A DNA stretch of 64,000 nucleotides from Hymenobacter puniceus (GCF_014333525.1 NZ_JACSCX010000004.1:372001-436000), one strand, 5' to 3'. Positions 50,233-59,395 are shown, counted from the first letter of the stretch. Notes: generated from the sequence alone by a model not told the origin. Numbers and translations: made by a program.

Positions 50233-51609
50233 CTAAAATGCCGTTTTGCCGCGCTTGATGAACTGCCCGTAGCCGCGCCCAACCTTGGTTTCGCCAGCGT
50301 CCACAGCTACCTGGCCACGCAGCAGCACGGTGTCGATTTTGCCAGTCAGCTCCCAGCCCTCGTAGGCCGAGTAGTCGACGTTCATGTGGTGTGTGTCGGC
50401 CGAAATCGTGTGCTTTTTCTCGGGGTCGAAAATGACCAGGTCGGCGTCGGCGCCGATGCTGATGGTGCCCTTTCGCGGGAACATGCCGAAGATCTTGGCC
50501 GCGTTAGTGCTGGACACTTCCACGAACTTCTGCAGCGAAATCCGCCCCTTACTCACGCCCTCCGAAAACAGCAGCTCCATGCGGTGCTCGATGGCGGGGT
50601 GGCCGTTGGGAATCTTGGAAAAGTCGTCCTTGCCCATCCGCTTCTGCGCCAGCATAAACGGGCAGTGGTCGGTGCCCACCACCTGCACGAGTCCTTGGTT
50701 GATACCGGCCCAGAGCGTCTGCTGGTCCTTTTTCTGCCGCAGCGGCGGCGACATAACGACTTTGGCCCCGTTGGCCTCATCCTCATACAGCGAGGCGTCG
50801 AGCACGAGGTATTGAATACAGGTTTCTACGAACACGCGCTGGTTGCGCTCCGTGGCCCGACGCACCTGGTTTAGGGCACCCTCGCAGGTCAGATGCACGA
50901 TGTAGGCATTCACGCCGGTGTAGTTGGCAATGTCGCAGAAGCGGCCTGAGGCTTCGGACTCCGTGACTTCGGGCTGGCTGAGGTAGTGGTAGAGCGGCGT
51001 GAGCTTGCCCTGGGCGCGGTGCTGGGCAATGAGCGTGTCAATCATGTCGCCGTTGGTGGCGTGGGCCGTCACGAGGCCGCCGTGCTGGCGCACTTCCTGC
51101 ATCAGCCCCACCATCTGCGCATCGTCAATCATCAGGGCACCCTTGTAGGCCATGAAGGTCTTGAACGAGGTGATGCCCTCGGCTACCATGTCCTTGATTT
51201 CCTCCTTGGTGCTGGGGTTGAAATCCGTCACGGCCATATGGAAGCTGTAGTCGCCGACGGCAGTACCAGTGGCGCGGCCCTGCCACTCAGTAAGGGCTTC
51301 GCGCAGGCTGTGGCCCTGCTTCTGTAGCACGAAGTCGATGACGGTGGTGGTGCCGCCGTGCAGGGCGGCGCGGGTGCCGGTTTCGTGGGTGTCGGAGCTG
51401 AACGTGCCCATGAACGGCATGTCGAGGTGCACGTGTGGGTCGATGCCGCCGGGCACGATAATCTTACCAGTGCAGTCAATGGTTTGGTCGGCCGTCACGG
51501 GCAGGTTGCGGCCGATGGCGGCAATAGTTTCGCCTTCGATCAGGATGTCGCAGATGGCGTCCGAATCGGCGGTAGCAACGCGGCCATTTTTGAGCAGTAC
51601 AGACGCCAT
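50233..51609 (-). CDS. hydA: Dihydropyrimidinase (D-hydantoinase)
   Basis: Opens the ring of dihydrouracil or dihydrothymine to the N-carbamoyl amino acid; second step of the pathway; cytosolic, zinc dependent. The 458-residue protein starts at the ATG at 51609; a TTG 3 bp earlier is less likely. The dinuclear zinc site is seen in PGGIDPHVHLDMPFMG (His-x-His), a carboxylated lysine is expected in TSFKTFMAYKGAL, and VTAHATNGDMIDTL, VHLTCEGALNQVR supply further His ligands. VVGTDHCPFMLAQKRMGKDD is the typical Asp block. Confidence 0.95.
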   Translation of the reverse strand: MASVLLKNGRVATADSDAICDILIEGETIAAIGRNLPVTADQTIDCTGKIIVPGGIDPHVHLDMPFMGTFSSDTHETGTRAALHGGTTTVIDFVLQKQGHSLREALTEWQGRATGTAVGDYSFHMAVTDFNPSTKEEIKDMVAEGITSFKTFMAYKGALMIDDAQMVGLMQEVRQHGGLVTAHATNGDMIDTLIAQHRAQGKLTPLYHYLSQPEVTESEASGRFCDIANYTGVNAYIVHLTCEGALNQVRRATERNQRVFVETCIQYLVLDASLYEDEANGAKVVMSPPLRQKKDQQTLWAGINQGLVQVVGTDHCPFMLAQKRMGKDDFSKIPNGHPAIEHRMELLFSEGVSKGRISLQKFVEVSSTNAAKIFGMFPRKGTISIGADADLVIFDPEKKHTISADTHHMNVDYSAYEGWELTGKIDTVLLRGQVAVDAGETKVGRGYGQFIKRGKTAF

Positions 51610-51772
51610 CAAAAACTAGTTAGTGAGAGGGTTACGACTGGAAAAGCTATTGATTTTCAGCTCCAAAAGCAAGAAATAACGCCTTAAATCCGGCAACAGC
51701 AAGGGCTAGGCCGATTGGCAACCGGCAGGGATAAGCAGCAGGAAAAGGAGGCGAAGCTGGTTGTATTCGAAC
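51610..51772. other. Gap between aminotransferase and hydA, non-repeat part
   Basis: No gene was found in 51610-51772. It probably holds the start region of hydA on the minus strand. The rest of the 337 bp gap is a repeat. Confidence 0.4.
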
Positions 51773-51928
51773 GTCATTCCGAGCGGAGTCGAGGAATCTC
51801 GCGTGCTGACGTTGCAGTACTAATCAGTACCGTTGAAACGACGCAAGCGGGATGCTTCGGCTGCGCTCAGCATGACACTTACTGTTGCAGCATCAGCACG
51901 CGAGATTCCTCGGCAAGCTCGGAATGAC
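51773..51928. repeat. Family B repeat with a nested GCATGC variant arm
   Basis: Outer arms: GTCATTCCGAGCGGAGTCGA from 51773 and CTCGGCAAGCTCGGAATGAC ending at 51928. A GGGATGCTTCGGCTGCGCTC half-element with AGCATGAC lies inside. The arms extend into GGAATCTCGCGTGCTGA and TCAGCACGCGAGATTCC. Confidence 0.85.
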
Positions 51929-51946
51929 TGTTCTTGTAAGTGAGGC

Positions 51947-53299
51947 CTACTGCACGTGGGCGTCAGTGATTTTCAATGCTTCACTGATAATGGCCAGGCC
52001 TTCATCCAGCTCCTCGCGGGTGATGCACAGCGGCGGCGCAATGAAAATATAATTCCAACGCACGAAGGTGTACATGCCCAGCTCCTTGATTTTGGCCATC
52101 ACCTGGTTCATGATATCCATCTGGTGCGGGGCCGCGTTCCAGGGCGCCATCGGCTCCTTGGTTTGGCGATTTTTCACCAGCTCCAGGCACCCAAACAACC
52201 CCGTGTTGCGCCAGTCGCCGATGCTGGGGTGCTGGCCCATCAGCTCGCAGATTCGCTCGTCGAGGTAGCGGCCCATCTGCACGGTGTTTTCGAGCAGGTT
52301 GTCTTCCTCATAGATGTCGAGCACGGCCACGGCGGCGGCGCACGATACGGGGTGAGCTGAGTAGGTCAACCCCAGCGGTAGTGGCTTGTCGTCGAAGTGG
52401 TGCGCAATTTTCTCGTCCACCATCACCGCGCCCAGCGGCAGGTAGCCGGCCGTAATGCCTTTGGCCATGCACATCAGATCCACTTTCACGCCGTGGTGGT
52501 CGGACCCGAACCATTTGCCGGTGCGCCCGAAGCCGCTCATTACTTCATCGGCCACCAGCAGAATGCCGTGCTGGTCGCAGATTTCACGGATGCGCGTCCA
52601 GTAGCCGGGCGGATACTTGATGCAGCCCGACGTGCCCGACTCGCCTTCCAGAATGATAGCCGCAATGCTGCCGGGATTCTCGTAGCCAATGATGCGCTCC
52701 ATGGCGGCGGCGGCGCGCTCGGCGCACTGCTCGGGCGTCTCGGAGTACCAAGGGCAGCGGTAGAAATACGGATTCTCGACGTGCACCACGTTGGGCATGG
52801 CCTGGCTGTCGACGGCGAATTTGCGCGGGTCGCCGCCGGCACTCATGGCCCCGTAGCTGGCCCCATGAAACGATTGGTAGAGCGTCACGATTTTGTGGCG
52901 GCCAGTATACACCCGCGCCAGCTTGATGGCATTTTCGATAGCCTCGGCCCCGCCCAGCGTGAAAAAGGCTTTGGTGAGGTTGGCTGGCGTAATGTCAGCC
53001 AGCTTGCGGCCCAGGTCACCGCGGGCTTTGGTAATCATGCCCGGATACACGTAGCTGACTTCGCGCATCTGCGCGGCTACAGCCTCGGTCACGCGCTGGT
53101 CGCCGTGCCCGATGTTCACGTTCATTAGCTGCGAACTGAAGTCGATGTAGCGCTTGCCGTCCCGGTCCCAGAGGTATACCCCCTCCCCTCTCTCGGCGCT
53201 GATGGGGTTCAATCCCGCCTGTTTCGACCACGAGAATAGCGTGTGGTCGAGGTTGTCGTGCAGGATCTGGTCTTGGTCGGTGGCGAAAGTGGTTTCCAT
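51947..53299 (-). CDS. Class III aminotransferase (beta-alanine transaminase candidate)
   Basis: PLP enzyme of the omega-amino-acid aminotransferase group; cytosolic. The 450-residue protein has SAERGEGVYLWDRDGKRYID, SQLMNVNIGHGDQRV, TLGGAEAIENAIKLARVYTG, SFHGASYGAMSAGGDPRK, LVADEVMSGFGRTGKWFG, and the PLP lysine in MCMAKGITAGYLPLG. YSAHPVSCAAAVAVLDIYEE is typical. In this cluster it probably moves the amino group of beta-alanine (or beta-aminoisobutyrate) to pyruvate or 2-oxoglutarate, giving malonate or methylmalonate semialdehyde. The specificity is inferred from context. Confidence 0.88.
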   Translation of the reverse strand: METTFATDQDQILHDNLDHTLFSWSKQAGLNPISAERGEGVYLWDRDGKRYIDFSSQLMNVNIGHGDQRVTEAVAAQMREVSYVYPGMITKARGDLGRKLADITPANLTKAFFTLGGAEAIENAIKLARVYTGRHKIVTLYQSFHGASYGAMSAGGDPRKFAVDSQAMPNVVHVENPYFYRCPWYSETPEQCAERAAAAMERIIGYENPGSIAAIILEGESGTSGCIKYPPGYWTRIREICDQHGILLVADEVMSGFGRTGKWFGSDHHGVKVDLMCMAKGITAGYLPLGAVMVDEKIAHHFDDKPLPLGLTYSAHPVSCAAAVAVLDIYEEDNLLENTVQMGRYLDERICELMGQHPSIGDWRNTGLFGCLELVKNRQTKEPMAPWNAAPHQMDIMNQVMAKIKELGMYTFVRWNYIFIAPPLCITREELDEGLAIISEALKITDAHVQ

Positions 53300-53330
53300 G
53301 GGAAAGGGGGATTTTCTGACTACCTAAATC

Positions 53331-53429
53331 AGACCGTCCTGCTGAGCTTGCCGAAGCATCTCTACCACTTGGTTGAATCGGTGCAGGCGAAGCGGTAGAG
53401 ATGCTTCGGCAAGCTCAGCAGGACGGTCT
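53331..53429. repeat. Family B repeat (GCATCTCT variant), perfect 36 bp arms
   Basis: Arms at 53331-53366 and 53394-53429 pair perfectly for 36 bp (beginning AGACCGTCCTGCTGAGCTTG). The loop is 27 nt. It is the longest perfect inverted repeat in the window and lies between the dehydrogenase and the aminotransferase. Confidence 0.92.
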
Positions 53430-53444
53430 AATAGAACCGTTCTT

Positions 53445-54917
53445 CTAGCTCATCCAGTTCACCCGCGACTCGGGGTTCCACTTGGTGGTGGTTTTCTTGA
53501 GCTGGGTCCAGAATTCGATGGAGCTTTTGCCGGTGATGTCGCAGGCGCCGAACTTGGAGTCGTTCCAGCCGCCGAACGAGAATGGCTCGCGCGGTACCGG
53601 TACGCCGATGTTCACGCCAATCATACCGGCGTTGGCGTGGTCCATGACGTAGCGGGCGTGGCTGCCGCTCTGCGTGAAAACGGCGGCGGCATTACCGTAC
53701 GGGTTGGCGTTTTCAATGGCCAGGGCTTCATCCAGCGTGTTTGTCCGCATGATGGCCAGCACCGGCCCGAATACCTCTTCCTGCGCAATGCGCATGTCGG
53801 GCGTCACGTAGTCGATGACCGTCGCGCCCACGTAGTAGCCGTCTTCGTGGCCAGGCACCACGGCGTTGCGGCCATCGAGCAGCACTTTGGCGCCAGCGGC
53901 TTCAGCCTCTGTAATATGCTGCTCGATGCGCTCCTTGGCTTCTTTGCTGATGACAGAACCCAGGTTCTGGCCAACCACAATCTTGCGGGCTTCTTCCACG
54001 ATTTTAGCCACGATGCCATCCACTGCGCCCACGCCCACCATCGTGGAGCCGGCCATGCAGCGCTGCCCCGCGCAGCCCGACATAGAGGCGGCCACGTTGG
54101 AAGCCGTCATTTCGGGGTGGGCGTCGGGCAGCACCATCAGGTGGTTTTTGGCGCCACCCAGGGCCACGCAGCGTTTCAGGTTGCTGGTAGCCCGGATATA
54201 CACCACCTTGGCAATTTTGGTGGAGCCCACGAAACTCATGGCCTGAATAGTGGGATGGTCGCAGATGGCTTCCACGATTTCCCGGTCGCCGTGCACGATG
54301 TTGAGGACGCCGTCGGGTAGGCCAGCTTCTTTGAGCAGCTCGGCAATGCGGCCGGCACTGAGCGGTACTTGCTCCGAGGGTTTCAGAATCATGGTATTGC
54401 CCAGTACCAGCGCGTTCGGGATGGTCCAGTGCGGCACCATGTTGGGGAAGTTGAACGGCGCAATGCTGGCTACCACGCCCAGCGGCTTACGCTCGGCGCG
54501 GGCTTCCACTCCTTTGCTGACTTCCAGAAACTCGCCCTGCACCAGCTGCGGCAACGAGCACGCAAACTCGGTCAGCTCGATGGCTTTCTCCACTTCGGCG
54601 CGGGCCTCGTCGAAGGTTTTGCCGTTTTCCTCGCGCACCAGCTCGGCCAAGGCCTGCATGTCGCGCTCCAGCAGGGTTTTGTAGCGGTAGAAAATCTGGA
54701 CCCGCTCCTTAATAGGCGTGGCCGCCCACCCCGGATACGCCGCCTGCGCGGCCTGCACGGCGGCATCAAGCGCAGCAGAGCTGCTGCGCGGAACGGTGGA
54801 AATCAGCGTGCCGGTCAGGGGACTGAAGACATCCAGCGTCGCGCCCGGGGCATCATCGGCAAACTGGCCCGCTATGTAGTTGCGTAAAGCAGGGTACTTG
54901 AGGGTTTGCACTTCCAT
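53445..54917 (-). CDS. mmsA: CoA-acylating methylmalonate-semialdehyde dehydrogenase
   Basis: Oxidises malonate or methylmalonate semialdehyde with CoA and NAD+ to acetyl- or propionyl-CoA and CO2; cytosolic. The 490-residue ALDH has VASIAPFNFPNMVPHWTIPN, the NAD-binding SFVGSTKIAKVVYIRATS, GGAKNHLMVLPDAHPEM and the catalytic Cys in MSGCAGQRCMAGSTMVG. The C-terminal QEEVFGPVLAIMRTNTLDE is typical. It is the first gene in transcription order and completes the pathway from uracil to acetyl-CoA. Confidence 0.94.
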   Translation of the reverse strand: MEVQTLKYPALRNYIAGQFADDAPGATLDVFSPLTGTLISTVPRSSSAALDAAVQAAQAAYPGWAATPIKERVQIFYRYKTLLERDMQALAELVREENGKTFDEARAEVEKAIELTEFACSLPQLVQGEFLEVSKGVEARAERKPLGVVASIAPFNFPNMVPHWTIPNALVLGNTMILKPSEQVPLSAGRIAELLKEAGLPDGVLNIVHGDREIVEAICDHPTIQAMSFVGSTKIAKVVYIRATSNLKRCVALGGAKNHLMVLPDAHPEMTASNVAASMSGCAGQRCMAGSTMVGVGAVDGIVAKIVEEARKIVVGQNLGSVISKEAKERIEQHITEAEAAGAKVLLDGRNAVVPGHEDGYYVGATVIDYVTPDMRIAQEEVFGPVLAIMRTNTLDEALAIENANPYGNAAAVFTQSGSHARYVMDHANAGMIGVNIGVPVPREPFSFGGWNDSKFGACDITGKSSIEFWTQLKKTTTKWNPESRVNWMS

Positions 54918-55090
54918 GTTACGGGAATGTTAAGTCCCTGGCAAGCTAGGAGTTTTGCATCAATTTGCTAATCCCTCCGGAAGTCTTCGCAATGATTTTT
55001 ACTTTTTTAATGAAAATGGCAAAACACAACCCCGCTCCAGTGGTTGCCGCCCATTACTCTGCCAGCCTCAACGACGCCCATTAAGCTTCT

Positions 55091-55768
55091 CTATTCTTCC
55101 TTCATTACGTAGCCCATGCCCACCAGCGTGTGAATCAGCTTAGGGGTGAAATCCTTATCGATTTTCTTGCGCAGGAAGTTGATGTACACGTCAATGACGT
55201 TGGAGCCCGTATCGAAAGAAGTTTCCCAGACGTGCTCCAGAATATCAACGCGCGAAATGACGCGGCCTTTGTGGCGCAGCAAGTATTCCAGTAGCGAAAA
55301 CTCTCGTGCCGTGAGTTGAATGGGCTGCCCGGCGCGCTGCACCAGCTTGCTGCCCGGGTCCAGCGTGAGGTCGGCGAGTTGCAGCACGGCGGCCGCGGCG
55401 GCCGCTTCGGGGCGGCGGCGGACCAGTGCCCGAATGCGGGCCAGTAGCTCCTGGAAGGCAAACGGCTTCACTAAGTAGTCATCTGCGCCGGCATCGAGGC
55501 CCCGGATTTTATCGTCGGTTTCGCCTAGGGCCGTGAGCATCAGAATAGGCACGGCTGGGTTATGGGCCCGCACCTGCCGGCATACTTCCAGGCCGCTCAG
55601 GCCCGGCAGCAGGTTGTCGAGAATGATCAGGTCGTGCTGGCCGGAGAGAGCCAGCCGCAGGCCAGTAGGTCCGTCGATGGCTACTTCCACGTTGTGTTGT
55701 TGCTCCGTCAGGCCTTTATGCAGAAAGGCGGCCACTTTGGGCTCGTCTTCTACCAGCAGGATTTTCAT
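55091..55768 (-). CDS. OmpR-family response regulator
   Basis: A 225-residue DNA-binding response regulator. The receiver has the acidic pair ILLVEDEPKVAAF, phospho-acceptor Asp51 in DLIILDNLLPGLSG, and LVKPFAFQELLAR with the conserved lysine. From about residue 125 is the winged helix: ELTAREFSLLEYLLRHKG-like (LTAREFSLLEYLLRHKGRVI), SFDTGSNVIDVYINFLRKKI and the wing LIHTLVGMGYVMKEE. It resembles CusR/CopR. No kinase gene follows; the nearest on the strand is at 43979-45376, on the far side of the pyrimidine cluster. Confidence 0.93.
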   Translation of the reverse strand: MKILLVEDEPKVAAFLHKGLTEQQHNVEVAIDGPTGLRLALSGQHDLIILDNLLPGLSGLEVCRQVRAHNPAVPILMLTALGETDDKIRGLDAGADDYLVKPFAFQELLARIRALVRRRPEAAAAAAVLQLADLTLDPGSKLVQRAGQPIQLTAREFSLLEYLLRHKGRVISRVDILEHVWETSFDTGSNVIDVYINFLRKKIDKDFTPKLIHTLVGMGYVMKEE

Positions 55769-56071
55769 GCAGCGGGATGTTAAGGATGATACCGGAATCC
55801 GACGGGCCGAAGGTACAGCCTTCCGCTTATCCAGCCCAGCAACCTGCCGACGCCTATCTAGACAGCTGAAACATAGGTTTTTAACTATTAATAAGGCTAT
55901 AACGACCTGCTATGAGTGCAATATTTTATTTAAAAAATTTAATAAACACTTGCTTTTACAATTTCAATCCAACATTTTTATAAAAAAGTGCCAGTATCAG
56001 AAATATGCAGGTTTTTGTATTGCTGACCTTTTCCCGCCCTGCTGCTTCTCCACCACCACGTGCCACTTCTC
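55769..56071. other. AT-rich divergent intergenic region before the exopolysaccharide genes
   Basis: The 303 bp between the regulator and the export gene has a very AT-rich part (about 55870-55995; for example AATAAACACTTGCTTTTACA). It probably holds the promoters of both, but no confident TTG/TAnnTTTG pair was found and no gene was seen. Confidence 0.5.
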
Positions 56072-56848
56072 ATGCTGTATTCCGCTGTTCGTCTGCTGTT
56101 GCTGGGTGTGTTGCTGTTGAGCATTTCATTGGTTTCATGCGTGCCGACGCGCGACGTTACGTATCTGCAAGGCCCCTACTCGGCACAGCCGACTAGTGTG
56201 GTTAACCAACCCACAGAGTACCTGATTATGCCCAATGATGTGCTGTACATCCGGGTGCAGAGTGCGCAGCCCGAACTGACCAAAGCATTCAACCTGCACG
56301 AAAACGAAATGCTTTTCGGCCAGTCGGACCCCGGCTCTTTGTATGTGAATGGCTATATGGTAGACAACAGCGGGCACATTCTGGTCCCGACAGTGGGCAA
56401 GGTGCTGGTGAAAGGCCTCACTATTAGCGCCGCACAGGATCTGGTACAAAAATCAATTGCCAACTACGTGCGCAATGCCACTGTGGTGCTACGGCTGGTA
56501 AGCTTCCGGGTAACCGTGCTGGGCGAAGTGAAAGCGCCTGGCCGCTATACCATCTTCAACGACCGGGCAACGGTGCTGGAAGCCCTGGGTTTGGCTGGCG
56601 ACCTGACGCCGCTGGGCAACCGGCGCACGGTAAAGCTGATTCGGCAAACCAAAGATGGCTCGCAGGTGATGCTGCTGGACCTGACGCGTCCGGAGTTGCT
56701 TAGCTCGCCCTACTATTACCTGCTGCCCAACGATGCTCTGTACGTGGAGCCGGTGAAGGCTCTCACCCAACGCGGCAACTCTGTGAACCTAGGGCTGCTG
56801 TTTTCCGGCCTTGGCACAGCCGCATTGCTCTACGGGCTCTTCCGCTAA
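56072..56848 (+). CDS. Polysaccharide export lipoprotein (Wza/BexD type)
   Basis: A 258-residue outer-membrane polysaccharide export protein from the ATG at 56072. The signal peptide ends with a lipobox (LLLLSISLVSC, Cys near 23). The Poly_export domain is clear in YLIMPNDVLYIRVQSAQPEL and GYMVDNSGHILVPTVGKVLV. A SLBB domain follows (VTVLGEVKAPGRYTIFNDRA). A GTG start 12 bp upstream is less likely. The C-terminus is a hydrophobic stretch (LGLLFSGLGTAALLYGLF). It begins an exopolysaccharide locus with the kinase next, 153 bp downstream. Confidence 0.93.
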   Translation: MLYSAVRLLLLGVLLLSISLVSCVPTRDVTYLQGPYSAQPTSVVNQPTEYLIMPNDVLYIRVQSAQPELTKAFNLHENEMLFGQSDPGSLYVNGYMVDNSGHILVPTVGKVLVKGLTISAAQDLVQKSIANYVRNATVVLRLVSFRVTVLGEVKAPGRYTIFNDRATVLEALGLAGDLTPLGNRRTVKLIRQTKDGSQVMLLDLTRPELLSSPYYYLLPNDALYVEPVKALTQRGNSVNLGLLFSGLGTAALLYGLFR

Positions 56849-57001
56849 AGTGAAATCAGGTTCGCGGAAACAAATTCATATAAATAAATCAATTTTTAAT
56901 ATAACAATAGTAAATTCAGTTTTCGGCCATCCGCCCCTGCCAGCCCTACCAGTATCCGGTGGATTTCGGGTAGGCTACTCTTCCGCCTTTCTCCTGCTGC
57001 T

Positions 57002-59395
57002 ATGTCTACTAATCAAACTCCTTCCACCGCCGACGAGCTGAACCTGAGCAACATGCTGTTCAAGCTTCGGGCGCGCTGGTACTACTTTGTGGCCTCTCTG
57101 GCCTTGGCTATGGCGGCGGCGTTTTTCCTGGCTCAGCTGATGCCCGTGCGCTACGGATTTCATTCCACGCTGATGCTTTCTGACCGTGCTACCGGTTCGC
57201 GCCACACGCAGGACTTGCTCACCACCGACAACAAAGAACACGAAACCAAGACTGAAGACGAAATCGGCTTGCTGACGTCGGCGGGTCTGATCAACCAGAC
57301 GCTCCGCAGTCTGGATTTTGGGGTCAGCTACCACGTAGTACCTGATGTGTGGGTGAATGCGCTGAAGCCCCTCAAAACGCAGGAAATCTATGGCGCGGAA
57401 GTGCCCATTCGGGTGCGGCTAGACAGTGCTGCGCCCCAGGCAATCGGGGTCCGCTACTTTGTGGAAACGCTGCCCGACGGACGGCTGCGCGTACAGGCTG
57501 AAGGCAAGCAGGTGCCCGTAGTGCAGTACCAGACCGGCGCTATGCTGAACACAATACCTGAGTTTAATTTCGAGCGCACAGTCAGCCCTGGCGAGACAAT
57601 CCAGGGCCCTTACTCGCGCTTCACTATTGAGGGTAGCACGGTGGCGCTGGGAAACCAGAAATTCTTCTTCGTGCTGCACTCACTGCCCGAACTCACAGAT
57701 ACGTACCGCAGCAGCCTTACCGTTAAGCCAATTGAGCGTTACTCGCGGGTGCTCAACCTAACTACCAAGGGCGCAGTGCCAGCAAAAGAGCTGCGCTTTC
57801 TGGATGCCCTGATGCAGACCTACATTGTAAACGACCTTACCGACAAAAACCGGGACGGCCGCACTGCCTTGGCATTTATCGACTCGCAGTTAGGTAAAGT
57901 AGGCGACTCGCTGCGCCGCGCCGAGTCGGCGGTGGCTACGTTCCGGGGGCAGCGGGGCCTGGTAGATGCCTCGCAGCAAGCTACTTCGGACCTGCAAATG
58001 CGCAGCCAGCTGGAAAACGACCGGGCCCGGGTGCTGAACGCGCGCCTGGCTTACCAGAACGTGTTGAGCTACCTGCGGGCCTCGCCCGATGGCGACGCCG
58101 TTAGTTCGGCCACTGGCCTGGGAGTAGAAGACCCCGTACTCAACAGCCAGATTATGGAGCTGGCCCAGCTGAACAGCCAGAAGGCCGGGCTGGCGGTGGA
58201 AGCGTCCGAAGGCAACCCCGTAGTGCAGGCATTGAACAACAAAATCCAGAGCCGGCGCGCGGCGCTGCTGCGCAACCTTACCAACCTGATCCGCTCGTCG
58301 GATGTAGCCCTGCAGGGCTACGACCAACGCCTGGGAGCCGTACGCAGCAGCATCAGCCGGATGCCGGAAAATGAGCGTCAGCTGGCACTGCTGCGTAGCC
58401 AGGCCGATATCAACGACAAGAACTACACCTTTCTGCTCCAGAAAAAAACGGAAGCAGCCGTGACACTGGCCACCAACACCAGCGACAAGAAAGTGGTGGA
58501 CCAGGCCGCCATGGAAAGCAACGACCCATTGCCGCCCCTGCCCTCGCAGCTCTACCTGATTGCGCTGGTGCTGGGCCTGATGATACCGGCGGGCTTTATC
58601 CTGTTGCGCGACCGGGCCGACCAGACCGTGCAGACCGTGGACCAGATCAAGAATGTTACAAACGTTCCGTTTCTGGGCCTGATTGCCGACGCTGGCAAAG
58701 CGACGAAGCTGGTGCGCCACGAAATGCCCAAATCGGCTGTAACGGAGTCGTTCCGAACGGTACGCATCAACCTGCAGTATGTAAGTGGTGGCACGCAGCA
58801 AAAGGTCATCGGCTTCACTTCTTCTGTTTCTGGAGAAGGCAAGACCTTCTGCTGCGTCAACCTGACGGTGGAACTGGCCTTGTCGGGCAAGCGCACTGTG
58901 TTGATTGAAACCGACCTGCGCAAGCCCACGATGAGCGCCTACTTTGGCTTCTCGGCGCGACGAGCGGGGTTGTCATCGTATCTGCGGGGCGAAATCACGC
59001 TGGCGGAAGCCATGCAGCAACCCGACCAGATTCCGAACCTGGACGTGCTGGCGGCCGGCCCCATTCCGGATGATGCCATGGCCCTGCTGGAAAACCCGCG
59101 CTTTGGCGCCCTGATTGAGCTACTCAAAAAGGACTACGACTATGTGGTGCTGGATGCGCCGCCGGTAGGGTTGGTAGCAGAGTATCATATTCTGCGGCAA
59201 TACATTGATGTGTCGGTATTTGTGGTGCGCCACCGCTACACCCAGCGCAACAGCCTGCAGCACCTGCATGAACTGGCCGATACTGCCCAGCCAGGCACCC
59301 CGGCCGGGCAAGTGTACGTGCTGCTCAACAACGTGAATTTCCACGACACCTACGAATACCATTACAAAAGCCAGGCGGCCTACTACTCGGTATGA
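57002..59395 (+). CDS. Wzz/BY-kinase fusion: polysaccharide chain-length and tyrosine kinase protein
   Basis: A 797-residue Wzc-type inner-membrane protein that controls polysaccharide export. TM1 lies near residues 25-47 and TM2 near 513-537, with a large periplasmic coiled-coil-rich Wzz part between (ALAFIDSQLGKVGDSLRRAE, NDRARVLNARLAYQNVLSYL). The cytoplasmic CapB-like ATPase has Walker A in FTSSVSGEGKTFCCVN, Walker A' in TVLIETDLRKPTMSAY and Walker B in YVVLDAPPVGLVAEY. The tail has spaced Tyr (TYEYHYKSQAAYYSV), the autophosphorylation cluster. It pairs with the export lipoprotein upstream. Confidence 0.95.
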   Translation: MSTNQTPSTADELNLSNMLFKLRARWYYFVASLALAMAAAFFLAQLMPVRYGFHSTLMLSDRATGSRHTQDLLTTDNKEHETKTEDEIGLLTSAGLINQTLRSLDFGVSYHVVPDVWVNALKPLKTQEIYGAEVPIRVRLDSAAPQAIGVRYFVETLPDGRLRVQAEGKQVPVVQYQTGAMLNTIPEFNFERTVSPGETIQGPYSRFTIEGSTVALGNQKFFFVLHSLPELTDTYRSSLTVKPIERYSRVLNLTTKGAVPAKELRFLDALMQTYIVNDLTDKNRDGRTALAFIDSQLGKVGDSLRRAESAVATFRGQRGLVDASQQATSDLQMRSQLENDRARVLNARLAYQNVLSYLRASPDGDAVSSATGLGVEDPVLNSQIMELAQLNSQKAGLAVEASEGNPVVQALNNKIQSRRAALLRNLTNLIRSSDVALQGYDQRLGAVRSSISRMPENERQLALLRSQADINDKNYTFLLQKKTEAAVTLATNTSDKKVVDQAAMESNDPLPPLPSQLYLIALVLGLMIPAGFILLRDRADQTVQTVDQIKNVTNVPFLGLIADAGKATKLVRHEMPKSAVTESFRTVRINLQYVSGGTQQKVIGFTSSVSGEGKTFCCVNLTVELALSGKRTVLIETDLRKPTMSAYFGFSARRAGLSSYLRGEITLAEAMQQPDQIPNLDVLAAGPIPDDAMALLENPRFGALIELLKKDYDYVVLDAPPVGLVAEYHILRQYIDVSVFVVRHRYTQRNSLQHLHELADTAQPGTPAGQVYVLLNNVNFHDTYEYHYKSQAAYYSV

